Shown: positions 12,321 through 23,515, counted from the stretch's first letter. The stretch is 64,000 nucleotides of DNA from Sorghum bicolor (GCF_000003195.3 NC_012876.2:57964407-58028406); one strand, 5' to 3'. Made by a program: numbers and translations. The notes: a model not told the origin generated them from the sequence alone.

Positions 12321-12452
12321 TAAGATCATCTCCAACATGACCCTACTCTATCTTTCCAGTGTTTTAAATATCCGACTAAGGCATTTAACGATCTATATAC
12401 CTTTAGAAACAGCAAATAGCTGCCTATAACAGGCTAAAACGAGAGAAAGTTA

Positions 12453-12622
12453 TTTTTGCCCTTAAGGGCATGTGCTTCCACTCTCTCTACCACTGGATTC
12501 GCATTGAAAAGTGTGCAAACACACATCTCAATGCGAATCTGCTTTGAGATGTGTGTTTGTACACTTCTCAATGCGAATCCAGTGGTGGAGAGAGTGAGAG
12601 CATATGCCCTTGAGGGCAAAAA
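12453..12622. repeat. Near-perfect 170-bp foldback (inverted repeat)
   Basis: Arms 12453-12530 and 12545-12622 pair in exact register around 12537.5 with no indels, leaving a 14-base loop. By eye 7 of 78 positions differ between the arms and all are transitions. In a plus-strand transcript about five of these become G:U wobbles. It sits inside a low-definition repeat (about 12325-12700). It may be a long-TIR MITE; hairpin RNA production is only inferred. Confidence 0.9.
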
Positions 12623-12699
12623 AAACTGCGTTCGCTAAAACGACCGCTAATAGCTAAATTGTACATATAAAAAATACTCTCTCCTACAAAAGAATACAT

Positions 12700-13440
12700 C
12701 TCTCATCAGTCCTGAGCTTTTTTTTAGGATTTTTGAAGCCGTTATTGGCTTCAATTTAGTTCATATGGTTTGACTATCATTTTGATGTAATTTATTGGGA
12801 GTACTTAATTAGTCTATCTGGACATGTGTGAACATCTACCTTAGAACCCGTACCATATCCAAGAGCACCACGAATTTCAAGTTTCCACAAATTTTCCTTT
12901 TTAGAAATGAAAGATGATAAACTAATCTTTTTGAAAAGATATTTGGGCTCCGATTTAACAGGGGGATGGAGAAGCTACAGTGAAGAAATATTTGGATTTG
13001 GATTGTTCGATTTAGTTTCAATTTTGGCTTTCTTTCATGTCCATCTTCAATATCTATGAAATTCTTGGTGAAATCATGTTTTCTTTAAAGATCCTTAATA
13101 GTGCCAAAATTGGAAGCTAGATTTTGATTTTGGCTTTAGCCGGATCTTTTAATTTTATTCTGGCTAGGCTGGTTTTCATTGAATTTGGGAGTTTTACATA
13201 ATTGTTTCCTCGTTTTTACTTCCAAGTTATTCTACTACCATTTTAAGGGTTGATATGTCCATTTGTGATTTGCTTCCATATTATTCTAGTTCAAAATAGA
13301 GGTGGTTCAACCTTGGATCAAACTGTAACCGAACCACTGAATCCATTTGTTGTCAAATGGAGCACCGGCTAAGCCACTTAAGTAAATTTCTGACCCGCGA
13401 TGCACCAATGAATATCATGGTTCGACCCACCCCATGTGCA
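12700..13440. other. AT-rich intergenic sequence
   Basis: No coding frame or element ends recognised between the foldback and the captured WEB fragment. Confidence 0.4.
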
Positions 13441-13460
13441 CATAAGGACCAAGCAAGTGT

Positions 13461-14390
13461 ATGTACAAGTCTAAGCAACGGTATGTGCAGACAAGATGTC
13501 TTGTTGCTAAAATCTCTAGAGAAGATAACCTTGCCAATCAACCATGTGTCAGATTCAAATGTATCGAAGCTGACACAATCAGGAACCAGCTGATCGAGTC
13601 GGATGGCGCACTTCCAGACTTCACGGTGTGCCAAGGGAACGATGCCATGTTCAAGGTCACGTTAGAGACGAGGGCAGATGCCAGCTTTATCCTTGAGAGC
13701 TCCAAGGACGATTTCCGCGTGCACTCTGATGCCAAGGACGTCATCAGCATCGCCGAGGTTGATAAGGTCACGAGCGCGTCAAACCAAGAACCACGAGCGG
13801 AGCCGGCCGCAGCTCCGATGACCTCCACGCCGCGAGAAGGCAGCTCAGATACTTGCGCCTTTGCCACGGAGATCGTCTCCAAAGACGAGGACGAGTTGTA
13901 CACAAAGGAGCTGGAGCCCGAGCCAGGGCAGGGGGCCAAGCAGCTGGACGGGCACGTGCTCGTGCCGAAGGGCAGCGACGCCGGCGCCGACGTCGCGGTC
14001 AAGGACAAGCAGCTGGATGAGGCGCGCACGGAGATCAGCGACCTGCGGTTCAGCCTGGAGGAGGCCGTGCGGCGGGCCGAGCTGGCCGAGGAGGCCAAGG
14101 TGGCGCTGGAGCGGGAGCTGCAGGAGATAAGGAGGAAGCAGACCCCATCGCGGCGGCGCGCGACGTCGGACTCAGAGGACGGCTGGCGCCCGGCGCGCGA
14201 GGGGGCTCGTCCGACTACACCGCGCGGCCGCGGCCGACGTCGTCTAGTACGTCAGGGACGCCGTCCAGGGCACTGAGGAGTGCCCGGCAACCTGTGGGGA
14301 CTGGGGAGGCGGCGAGGCAGCGGGCGAGGTGGCCTTGGCCTTGGGCGCCGGGGCGGGAGAGGATGCCTTCGGGGTGGATGGGGCGCCCAA
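13461..14390 (+). pseudogene. WEB-family (DUF827) coiled-coil gene fragment
   Basis: An open frame 13461-14276 carries, from about residue 145, the coiled-coil text typical of plant WEB/PMI2-like proteins (ELYTKELE, ISDLRFSLEEAVRRAELAEEAKVALERELQEIRRK) followed by TPSRRRATSDSEDGW. WEB proteins act in chloroplast photorelocation. After about 14220 the family-like Ser/Thr-Pro tail continues in another frame (TSSSTSGTPSRALRSARQP) to about 14390, so the copy is frameshifted. The N-terminal 145 residues include an unrecognised segment. It has no promoter or proper ends and directly abuts the inverted-repeat element at 14.4 kb. Best read as a captured or duplicated gene fragment rather than a gene. 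Confidence 0.65.
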
Positions 14391-14399
14391 TTCCACTAT

Positions 14400-15360
14400 A
14401 ACGATCGTTCATTTAAAATGAACTCAGCGAACCGACATAGTGTAGGAGCATCAGCTGGTTTTATGCTGACGTCACTTTTAAAAGCGAGACATTTATTTAA
14501 ATTTGCTATAACTTTTAAACGGTTTATCCATTTTCAATTCTGTCTGCACCGATGTTTTCTACGCGACGAGACAAACAAAACTAGATCCCACTTATATATG
14601 TTTTGAAAAACTTTGTTTTAGTATAATTTATCTGTACTAAGTACTTATAGCATATAAGTTATAACATATAAGTTATAACTATAACTTAGTTGCACAAGTT
14701 ATATGAAAAAATTATGTACATAAATTATATTTTATAACTTTTGTGTTTCTAAATTGTAGTATAAGTTATAAGTTAACTCTTTCCCTTGTGCGTTAATAAC
14801 TTTTTATGTTTGCACTGGCATAAGCTATAAGTTTAATTTATTCTTTTGTGTTTAATAACTTGTGTACATAGGTAGTTCTATATAACTTGTCTATATAAGT
14901 TACTATGATAAGTTATTTCATATAACTTTTGTACTCAACTTTTATGTGTTATAAGTTAGTATACATAAATTGCTACTAAAATATTTTTTGAAAATAAATG
15001 CAATTAGGGTCTATTTTTATTCGTCTCGTCGCGTAGAACACGGCAGTATCGTTCCTTTATGTTTAATAACTCTTTGTAGATAAGTTGTGTTTTGATAACT
15101 CTTGAGTTTAAGTTTTTCACATAAGTTATATGTTATAAGTTATATATTATAAGTTAGTACGCATAAATTATTACTAGAAAAAATCTTCGAAATACATACA
15201 AGTGGGATCTAGTTTTATTCATCTTATCGCGTAGAACACACTGGTGCAGACGGAATTAAAAATAAATTTACCATTCAAAAGTTATAGTAATTTAAAATAA
15301 ACATTTTCTTTTTCTCTGCATGTGTCAGCGCTGACATCAGCCTACGGAGGATGAGGGTGT
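14400..15360. mobile_element. AT-rich inverted-repeat element with TATAAGTTAT arrays
   Basis: About 14452-14610 and 15195-15335 form inverted ends. Matching pieces include GTGTAGGAGCATCAGC-like outer ends, TATAACTTTTAA, TCTGTCTGCACC and CTAGATCCCACTT. A third copy of the terminal unit (TTCGTCTCGTCGCGTAGAAC) lies at about 15020-15045, so the interior is partly duplicated. The core consists of irregular repeats of TATAAGTTAT/ATAACTTATA. No coding frame; superfamily not assigned. Confidence 0.65.
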
Positions 15361-15880
15361 GTGAGCGGAGAACCCAAAAGATAATGAAGCACACCCGCGC
15401 CGTTCAAAATAGGTAAAAGTGGAATTAGTTTTTTCTAAAAATGGAAATAAAAGTATGTCGGAAAATGATCGCTAGGATCCATTTCAATGAACGTTCGCTA
15501 TTTAGTCTGGTCGACTTGGGCGGCGCCACGGCAGGATCCGGGGTGGCGGGCATGGTTCTGGCCGGAGACGGGGTGGCCGCGGTGGCCGGGAGCCAGGGTA
15601 GCGACAGGGTCGGCACCGTTGCACTGACAGCCGGAAGGCGCAGGATCGAACCTCTCGATCCAAAGGATCGATTGAATTAGAACCACTAACCTTAACTGAC
15701 TTAGTAGGCGAGAAATAGAGCCCATTTAAACTATTTTTTAGGCCGGTTCAAGAACCTTTGGACCGAACCGAACCCTCACCAACTGTAATTCTAGTGATGG
15801 AACTATGTTATCCATTTGCTCTTCCCGAACCGCCTGAGGAGGGTGGTGTTTGAAGTGGATAAAAGAGTTTCACCACTCAC
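15361..15880. other. Mixed sequence with a GC-rich island, no gene recognised
   Basis: A GC-rich block at about 15510-15660 (Gly/Ala-type low-complexity translation) is flanked by AT-rich DNA. It does not resemble a known protein and has no plausible gene structure. Confidence 0.35.
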
Positions 15881-16176
15881 GTGTTCCTAGCAAATCGTTG
15901 GACATCAACAAAGCTACAAAATTTGGTACATGATTTTGCCATAATAGAGGACCATTTATTCATACAATTCACGTCTACGACCGTCAGTGTATTAGCTACA
16001 ACATTACGGACTCTAGGCATGTGAGAAATGGTACATTCACAGAACTCATAATACATAAAGGGTTTGGTCTCACTCAATAGATTTGCAAGTAAAGATCGAT
16101 CGAAGATAGGATTAGCTAAGGCTCCAGCAATAACAATTAATCGCTCAATCTCCAAAATAGCTCTCCTCATTTTCAC
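15877..16176 (-). pseudogene. RNase H-like fragment of a retroelement or RVT_3 gene
   Basis: The minus-strand translation contains EFCECTISHMPRVRNVVANTLT, which resembles the end of plant RNase H-like domains (pattern H-x-P-R-x-x-N-x-x-A-x-x-L). Upstream residues (LLSETKPF) are less diagnostic. Only about 100 codons are present and no catalytic set can be assembled. It abuts the end of the P450 duplication at 16175. Confidence 0.4.
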
Positions 16177-16415
16177 AAACCAGACAGGCCCTAGCTACGG
16201 GGAGTTTTTTCCACTCTTATTACATAATAGCCAAATTTTGCGACCTGGCCGAGGTCGGCACTGAAAGTGACATGAACCCTACAGCGACCCAATCACGTTC
16301 ATGCAACAAGAACTCGCGTACGCCAGCAGCACTACGCGCTCACAAATTCAGACCATATATCTTGACACCAACATGTTGCAACCTGCAGCAACCATTCAAT
16401 CTACTTGGAAACCCA

Positions 16416-18041
16416 TCATGCATAGAGTTCAGAAGGGAGCCTGGGCTGGACGATGACCTCGAGCGGGAACTTGCGCGTGGTGGATAGCCCGAACAACTCG
16501 TCCATGCTCAGATCCTCCTCCTTCACCATACCCTCCGGCAGCCTCCAAGTAAACCCGTGGAGTAAGTTAGCCAAGCTCAGCTGTATCTCCTTCAGCCCCA
16601 GGTTGTAACCAGGGCACATCCGCCGGCCGGACCCGAACGGCAGCAGCTCGAAATCCTGCCCTTTCACGTCGACCTTGCTCCCGACGAACCTCTCCGGCCT
16701 GAACTCCTCCGGCGCGTCCCACACAGCCGGGTCCCTGCCGATTGTCCACACGTTGATGAGGACGTGTGTGCCCTTGGGAATGTCGTAGCCGGCAATGGAA
16801 GCGTCCTCGCGGGCGACGTGCGGGGGCAGGAGAGGCGCGACGGGGTGCACGCGCATGGTCTCCTTGATAACAGCTTGGAGGTAGGGGAGATCATGGGCTA
16901 CGTCCTTCTCCGTCACCCAGCGGCCGCGGCCGACGACTCTGTCCAGCTCCTCGGCGGCCATGGCGAGGACAGACGGGTTCCTCAGGAGCTCCGACATGGC
17001 CCACTCCACGGTGACGGCCGTGCTTTCAGAGCCACCGACGATGAGGTCCTGCGTGAACGCCTTCACACCTACGCGGCCGATCTGGACGTCGAAGGTGGGG
17101 TCATCCGCGAGCTGCATCAGCACGTCCACCATGTCCATGTCCCGCGCCACGAAGCTCTCGCCGTCGCGCTCGTGCCGCCGCTGCTGGTGCTGGCTGTGCG
17201 CGTCGAGGACGTGCTCTAAGAACGCGTCAAACCTCTCCGCGACCCTCTTCATCCTCCGCACGTACCCTTGCAGGTCGAGCCTGTCCAGCCATGGGATCCA
17301 GTCGCCGATGTTGAGCACGCCGTTGAGCAGCATCAGCTCATCCATCATCCACATGAACTCGGGCAGCGACGACACCGGCCCCTCCGCCGCCGCGTTCTCC
17401 CCGCCGGCGGCGTCGAAGAGCCGCTTGCCCAGCACCATCCGCGTGATCACGTTCATGCTAAACGTGGACAGGTGGTCCTTGCCGAGGCGCACGGCGCGGC
17501 CCGACGCCGACGCCGCGAAGAGGCCGCGCACGAGCGAGCGCACCTCGTCGGCGCGGATGTGCTCGAACGACGCGAGGCGGCCGGGGATGAACAGCTGGGT
17601 GGCGCAGATGCGGCGCGCGTGGCGCCAGTACGCGCCGTAGGGCGACCACGTGATGTCGCCGTAGTTGTAGGTGGTGTGCCTGCCGGCGGCCGTCCTGGGG
17701 CGGTCCAGGAAGAGCAGGTCATGGGTCTTAAGGAACAGCTTGGCCATCTCGGCCGACGAGGCGACGACGACGGTGTAGGAGCCGAAGCGGAGGTGCATGA
17801 GCTCGCCGTACTTCTTGGAAAGCTCGTGGATGGAGCGATGCGGGAGCGCGCCGATCAGGTTGAAGTTGCCGATCACAGGCCATGGGCTCGGACCCGGCGG
17901 AAGGCGATAGACACGACGGGACGGCCTGCCTTTCAGTCTGCGGCCGAAAATCACGATGGCGAGCACCATGGCAAAGCTGGTGAGTAACAGTGGTGGTGGT
18001 AGCTCCATCGGGATTGAAAAAGGAGCAGGAGGTGGCATCAA
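16416..18041 (-). CDS. Cytochrome P450, CYP92-like (CYP71 clan)
   Basis: Intact 541-residue ER-anchored monooxygenase. Features: hydrophobic anchor 15-32; PPGPSPWPVIGN 48-59; C-helix WRHAR 139-143; NIGDWIPWLDRLDLQGY 244-260, typical of the CYP92 family; I-helix VGGSESTAVT 335-344, where the acid/alcohol pair is E339-S340; K-helix ETMR 394-397; FRPERF 447-452; heme loop FGSGRRMCPG 469-478 with thiolate C476. Length is normal once the N-terminus is considered: the longest frame starts at 18041, but MELP at 18008 aligns with the sister gene. No intron, although many A-type P450s have one. CYP92 members oxidise varied substrates, including homoterpene precursors and flavonoid-type compounds, so the substrate cannot be called. 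It is the only functional member of the duplicated pair here. Confidence 0.93.
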   Translation of the reverse strand: MMPPPAPFSIPMELPPPLLLTSFAMVLAIVIFGRRLKGRPSRRVYRLPPGPSPWPVIGNFNLIGALPHRSIHELSKKYGELMHLRFGSYTVVVASSAEMAKLFLKTHDLLFLDRPRTAAGRHTTYNYGDITWSPYGAYWRHARRICATQLFIPGRLASFEHIRADEVRSLVRGLFAASASGRAVRLGKDHLSTFSMNVITRMVLGKRLFDAAGGENAAAEGPVSSLPEFMWMMDELMLLNGVLNIGDWIPWLDRLDLQGYVRRMKRVAERFDAFLEHVLDAHSQHQQRRHERDGESFVARDMDMVDVLMQLADDPTFDVQIGRVGVKAFTQDLIVGGSESTAVTVEWAMSELLRNPSVLAMAAEELDRVVGRGRWVTEKDVAHDLPYLQAVIKETMRVHPVAPLLPPHVAREDASIAGYDIPKGTHVLINVWTIGRDPAVWDAPEEFRPERFVGSKVDVKGQDFELLPFGSGRRMCPGYNLGLKEIQLSLANLLHGFTWRLPEGMVKEEDLSMDELFGLSTTRKFPLEVIVQPRLPSELYA

Positions 18042-18110
18042 TTAATCTGTGGTTGCCTTGGAATGCGTCGGGATGTAAGATCTAGCTTGGGGGTGAACAT
18101 GCATTGTGCT

Positions 18111-18120
18111 ACTTATATAA
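18111..18120 (-). promoter_or_regulatory. TATA box of right P450
   Basis: On the minus strand this reads TTATATAAGT followed by AGCACAATGCATGTTCACCCCC, matching the left copy's TATA region. It lies about 70 bases before the longest-frame ATG and 100 before MELP. Confidence 0.65.
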
Positions 18121-18168
18121 GGATTATAGCATTGATATATACTTCTTTCCAATGTGCAAAAGTGAAGA

Positions 18169-18304
18169 GCAAGAGATCAGATATTATTATCAGAGTCAGA
18201 GATCAGGTAGGCAAGCGACAGGCGTGCCGCGTGAGGGTTTATTTCAGCCATAGGCGTGCCGGGTGATAGGCAAGAGATCAGATATTATTATCAGAGTCAG
18301 AGAT
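18169..18304. repeat. 35-bp perfect direct repeat, 101-bp period
   Basis: GCAAGAGATCAGATATTATT and the following 15 bases occur at 18169-18203 and again at 18270-18304. The intervening 66 bases contain two near-copies of AGGCGTGCCG. This is upstream of the right P450, just where homology to the left copy ends. Confidence 0.9.
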
Positions 18305-18484
18305 ATAAATTAGGTGACAGTTGTAGTCAGTTGTTTTTTTTTTTCCGAACAATCAGTCGTTTGTCTGTTGGTGGACTGGAACTGGACTTGGGCTACGTCT
18401 GTCTCCTGTCTCGTAACTCAGACAGTTTGAGTTTGTTTTCTTCAACGTCATCTGAAAGGTGACCGAACGTATACGGTTTTGCTA

Positions 18485-20131
18485 GCGCTCGGACATCCGA
18501 ACGGACACACGTATCCGGACGTTAGGTCTATACTACATCTTTTCCCGCGCGCCTGCATCCTGCACTCCCTCACATGAGCCCGCACCGCTTACATCTTCCC
18601 CCCGAGCGCCTGCATTCCGCGTCCGCCCACATAGGCCCGCACCGCTTGGACCCAGCCGTACTGCCCCGACTGCATCCTGGGGAGTCCTCGCTTCCACCCT
18701 CTCCGCTGCTCACGCGCAGGTGGCTAAGCCAGCATCCAGAGGAGGGGGGAGGTGACATGCCCAGTCAGTGCCAAAAGGAGAGAAAGAGACGGAACGTGAG
18801 GAAGGAGAAAAGCGAAGACACAATGCAACACCCGATCTACTTTTGAAACATTCGGATACCACATTTGCAACATACGTCTGAAGGCAGATGAAACATATGA
18901 AATATGCATCTAAAACACACTATCTGCAACACCGGATATACTTTTGAAACATCTAAATGAAACTCTTGCAACATTAGTACGAAAAAGCTAAAACACTCGA
19001 AACATGCTAATGAAACACTTACAAAAAAACACCATGCAGCGTCCAGATCAAAACGCTTGCAACATGTCTAGAGAAGAATTACTTGTTGCAAGAAGCTACT
19101 GCAACGACAGAAACAAAAAGCGCAATGCAAGGTGCAACATCAGAAAAAAAACTAATGCAACATCTCATATAGTATTACGGCAACATCTCATGCAGTGGTA
19201 CTGCAACATGATAAAATTGAACATGAAACATGAAAAGATGAAAACAACTCAATAATTACCTTTCAATGCTGCAACATTTGTAAATGGTAATTTCAATAAC
19301 TGAAATACCCTATTGCAACAATCTCAACAAATAGTACTCACTTTCTGCAACATATGATTCACACTTATTGCAACATTTGAAAATCATCTTATGCAACATC
19401 CCCAAAAAACTATTACAACACAGAGAAACAACAAAAAAAACGTACAAAATAGCAAGGGGATGGGTTTCGAGGACCAGGATGCTCTAGCCCTGGCCCATCA
19501 CCTTCAAGCTCGCAGGATGAATGAGGAAATAGGACCTCAGATCTCATCGAAACCCTAGCCACCATTGTGTGCCTTGGATCTAGAGGAGGAGGAGGCTCAG
19601 ATCTAGAGGATGGGGATGGGGATGAGGATGAGGAGGGCTCAGATCTGGAGGAGAAAGAGAAGGAGGAGAAAGAAGGGAGGAGGAGGGCTCAGATCCAGAG
19701 AAAATCGACCTACCTCGTCAAAGCCACCGCCATCGTCCTTGTCTCCGGTAGGGAGAGTGGGAGCAAGTTCGCATGGAAGTTGTGGAGGAGGAAGGGAGCA
19801 TCGATGAGCAGCGCAGGGCGGTAGCGAAGTGGCGTGCAGCGCGCGGCGTCTGTCCCGACAAGCAGGCAAGGCAACAAGGGGAGAGGCGCGAGCACTGGGA
19901 GGGAGGGAGCGCCGACGAGCGGCACGGGGCTGCAGCGAAGTGGCGTGCGGCGTCTATCGTGACGAGCAGGCGAAGCGGCAACCGGAGAGGTGCAAGCACC
20001 ATGGAAGTGAGCTGTGGAGAAAAGGATAAGGAATGAGGAAAGCAACGTACAGTTAGTGCGAAGTCAGATATATCTGCGATAGAATAAAGAGTGGATGCGT
20101 GGAATCGGCGTCCGACGGTCCGGACGCTCGG
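18485..20131. mobile_element. Non-autonomous DNA element with GCAACAT/GAAACAT periodic interior
   Basis: From about 18830 to 19430 the sequence repeats GCAACAT, GAAACAT and CTAAAACA at short irregular intervals, a pattern seen in dispersed grass elements. It is followed by GC-rich segments (about 19560-20010). CGGAC-rich ends at 18485-18508 and 20109-20131 are possible inverted termini, but the match is weak and no target duplication was confirmed. No transposase. Confidence 0.5.
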
Positions 20132-20457
20132 TCTGTATCATTACCGAAATGTATAGCCTAATGTTATGGGATAAATAATAATGAAAGAAAGTGATTCATC
20201 GCTCTTTGCGCACTCTTGCGTTCTTCTGAAATCGTCTTCATTTTGAGAGAGAGAAGAAATCATCCTTGTTCGACCATCATAGTATATGGCAAGGGAGTAC
20301 ACGCACCGCGCGCCGCACAAGTGGCTCTCGAGCAGCTTGAAACCCTAGCTGCTGTTGCAACTCCATCCCTCCCTCCACCTCACCGATGCCAGAGGGAGCG
20401 TGCCTCACAAGGATGGCGGCAGTAGGCCCTTCGTCCAAAACGGTCATGAACCTCACT

Positions 20458-20720
20458 CAATGGCGGAACTAGGGGGCTAGCAGGGGCAGTGGCTGCCCTA
20501 GCCCAGTCATTCCTTTAAATAACTATGTAAATATTAATATTTATAGTATAAGTAATATCAATTTTATCTATTTTTTTCAAATATGATGATTTTGATAAGA
20601 AATAGTGTAACATATTTTTTAAAAGTTCTTCAAACATATAATTGTTTATATTTTATCACACTAAAAAATATAGTCATATTTGTTCGGTCCCCTTAATTAA
20701 ACTCGCTGGTTCCGCCACTG
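20458..20720. mobile_element. hAT-type MITE, 263 bp, 8-bp TSD
   Basis: Ends CAATGGCGGAACTAG and CTGGTTCCGCCACTG are inverted repeats. They are flanked by the 8-bp duplication ACCTCACT at 20450-20457 and 20721-20728, the hAT signature. The AT-rich interior lacks coding capacity. Confidence 0.93.
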
Positions 20721-20739
20721 ACCTCACTGTATAGGGATG

Positions 20740-22380
20740 ATTGCACTCAGCGGCCGAGGCCGAAACGCAGCTGGGCACGGACATCTCGGATGGCATCCTG
20801 TCATGGCCGGCTCCCACCCCTTGCTTGAACAGGTTTGCTGGCATCCAGAGTGCACCCCGTCTTCTTTGTCTCTGGCAAGTTCCGACAGCCAACGAAGCAG
20901 ATCTAACCACCCAGGGCCCGAATCCACCAACTCCACCACCAGATCCATGCCACCTCCCCGCCTCAGCGGGGGCTTACCTGCCAATATGGCCACGGACCCC
21001 CTGCCGCTAGGATCCTGAAAATAGCACCACTATTTGCCTAAATGGCCGTTTAGACTGCAAACGCCGTATAAACGCTACACACTAGTATGTTGTTTCTATT
21101 TAATTATTTGTTTAGCCCGTTTAATAGACTGTTTAGCTCGAATAATGGCTAAACGGCAAGTGACCGCCTGTTTACCATTTAATGCTTAGAAAAACATTGG
21201 CACCCACTAGTTCTTTGTTGCAGCGCACCGTGACCTGACATGGTCGTGTCCATGATCTAGTGAAGCTGCTATGTGGTATGGTGTTCTTCATGGCGTGTGT
21301 AGGAGCCCGGGCGCACGATTTGGTCGTGGGCACGCTGGCAGTAGGTTTGTGTGCTCATGGGATTCCTCTTCATCGAATCCCGTGATCGTATATCCGGATC
21401 TGGTGGAGCCGCTACTGTTTGCTTAGACATGGGCCACAGGTTGTGCTCTGGCAGCGGTGCGTCTTCTATATGTGCTTGCACAGTGTGCGTAGTTTGGCCA
21501 TGGGCGAGCCGGTGGCAGGGCTGCATATCCGCACGCACCCTTCCCCCGTGCCTCTTGCCGGGAAGAGTAGAGCGTCGATTCTCCAAAGTGACGGTGTCGC
21601 CCATGCTTATGATCGTAGTGGCGGTGATAGCATGGTGGTGGCGGCGCGGCGTCAGAAGTAGGAGCGCTTATGAGGGTTCTGGATGAAAGCTCAGCCCAGC
21701 TCTTGACTGGACAAGCAACAATGATTTCCTTATTGAAGGTGTCATTGAAGAGGATCACGCTGCATCCTCTCCTTGATCGTGTTGGTTAATGCGGTTTCCT
21801 CAACACAAGATTCATGCGAAAGCCTGCTAAGCTCCTTGCTTGGATGACGACAATTACGTTATGGTGCCATTCATCTCCTTAGAGGCATCGTCGAAGTGCT
21901 CTAGTGCCATGGTGTTCTTGTTTTGAGGTATTTGTGGTTGTGCCACCTTCACTCTTACGTTGGGGCGTGTTGTTCTTTTTTCTTACTCGTGTATATGTCA
22001 CAAACTCACCTCTATGTTGGGGTTGTTGTACTGATTTTAATCCTGTTTTCTAAAATTAACTGTACGAAACAGGTTTGCCTCATTTTCTTCAAAAACAAGC
22101 TTGTTTATAAGGTTATTGTTGGCGGTCACTATTGCATATTTCTAACCACCAATATATATCCAAAATAGGAGAAATAAACAATCTTTTGACACATATGCAT
22201 ATACTTTGACCTAGTTCCACTTGTTTTCGAAGAAACATGTTTTTTATTAGACACATATCGAGAATCAAGTTGAAATATACAAAATAAGAAGAAAGCACAT
22301 CCAGAAAACATATTTCAGAAATGCGCTAACAAGGATAAATTGAGAAAGCCCACCTTCGTGCCAAACCAGGGCAAGACATC
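20740..22380. other. Unclassified sequence; hAT-like subterminal repeats near 21.04-21.19 kb
   Basis: 21041-21185 repeats GTTTAG and CTAAAC in both orientations, as in subterminal regions of hAT elements. The rest (21200-22380) shows scattered short frames with no recognisable protein. Confidence 0.3.
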
Positions 22381-23515
22381 AGTGGGGACATGGCCTAGGC
22401 TCACCCAAAAGCCCACCAAAGCAAGGCGGTGGCGAGAGGGGGAGCCCAGGGTGCGGCCGCACCCCGTATCCTAGGTGTGCCACACCACCCTCAGCTCCTC
22501 TCGGGCACAACCTGCTCTAGCGGTTGGATGACAGCATACAAAAGCGGTTCACGTTGGTTACCATTTTTACCTGTGCCAAACCGTCCTTCAACCACTATAA
22601 AAAGAGGGGTGGAGCTCTCCATTCAACACACAACATTTGGAGCCCTACCTCACTACCATCTCTTGTAGTCTTTTTCATAGTTTTGTAGCAACATTTGAGA
22701 GCAAGGCAAATCTATCAAGGAGATCTTGTCTCCTTGGAAGAAGAGAATCATCATGGTATAAATTTTACTATGAAGAGTTCTTCATATCTTTATTACAATT
22801 ATGCTGATGATTTAGAGTATAGTTCTTATGTTATGATCTTAGCATATGAATTAGAGTATAGTTGTTATGTTATGAACTTATCATTTGTAGTTTTATGCTA
22901 AACTTTTCATATTATATATATGATGAGTACTAGAGCTAAGTTGAGGTGGCGGTTTGTCATGCCTTCGGGTGTGCCCATATCCTATTATTGTCAATTTGTA
23001 GGGTCAGAGTCCGAGGGGGATGTGGGTAGTTTCTTTGTAAACGGGCATGGTGCTTGGGTACAAGGGAACAGGCAGATACATTTCCCTTTCTTCGGTTTAG
23101 GGGTAGGCAACAGGTGGTGACAACCTTGTTTGTTCCTTGTAATCCTCCACGTTCGTCTAGAGTGTAGGAGTCTAAATCATGGTCTCCCAACCCATCTCAC
23201 ACTTAGCCCTAACTCTTAACCATGCATATGTATGATTACTTGCTATTCTTTGCATGGCTATTTCCGAATGTATGGATACTCTGAATACCTCTAGGTGAAA
23301 TGTTACAACAATAATTATATGTGCTTGCGGACTCATTCTGTATAACTATCATCGGGATATTTCTTGGCGATGTTGGTAACTCTAGCAGCAACGTTAAGAA
23401 ATGTCAAGAGTTATTCCACGGTATATCAATATATATTCTGAGGATTCAATCCCATGTGACGGTTAAAAAAATAATATATGGCACTAGTGGTGATGAGCTT
23501 CACCGTGTCTTAGTA
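22381..23515 (+). other. LTR-like remnant with a core promoter
   Basis: CTATAAAAAGAGG at about 22597-22609, followed by CTCTCCATTCAACACACAACA, looks like the TATA and start region of a plant LTR. A near-repeat AGAGTATAGTT(C/G)TTATGTTATGA occurs at about 22816 and 22853. No second LTR or internal region was found, so it could be a solo or truncated LTR. Confidence 0.35.

Larger units (their letters stand above)
16175..18146 (-). repeat. Right arm of the P450 inverted duplication
   Basis: Reverse complement of the left arm (10035-11941), including 3' flank (16175-16415), coding region and about 100 bp of proximal promoter. Similarity to the left copy's upstream region stops at about 18146, where other DNA begins. 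Confidence 0.9.

Noticed and set aside
12434..12638. Two 60-codon proteins of near-identical sequence on opposite strands
   Set aside because: A trivial consequence of the 12453-12622 palindrome, not a gene pair.
19081..19430. Regular GCAACAT repeats considered as a CRISPR-like or satellite array
   Set aside because: Spacing is irregular, units are short and degenerate, and the host is a plant; this fits the interior of a dispersed transposon.
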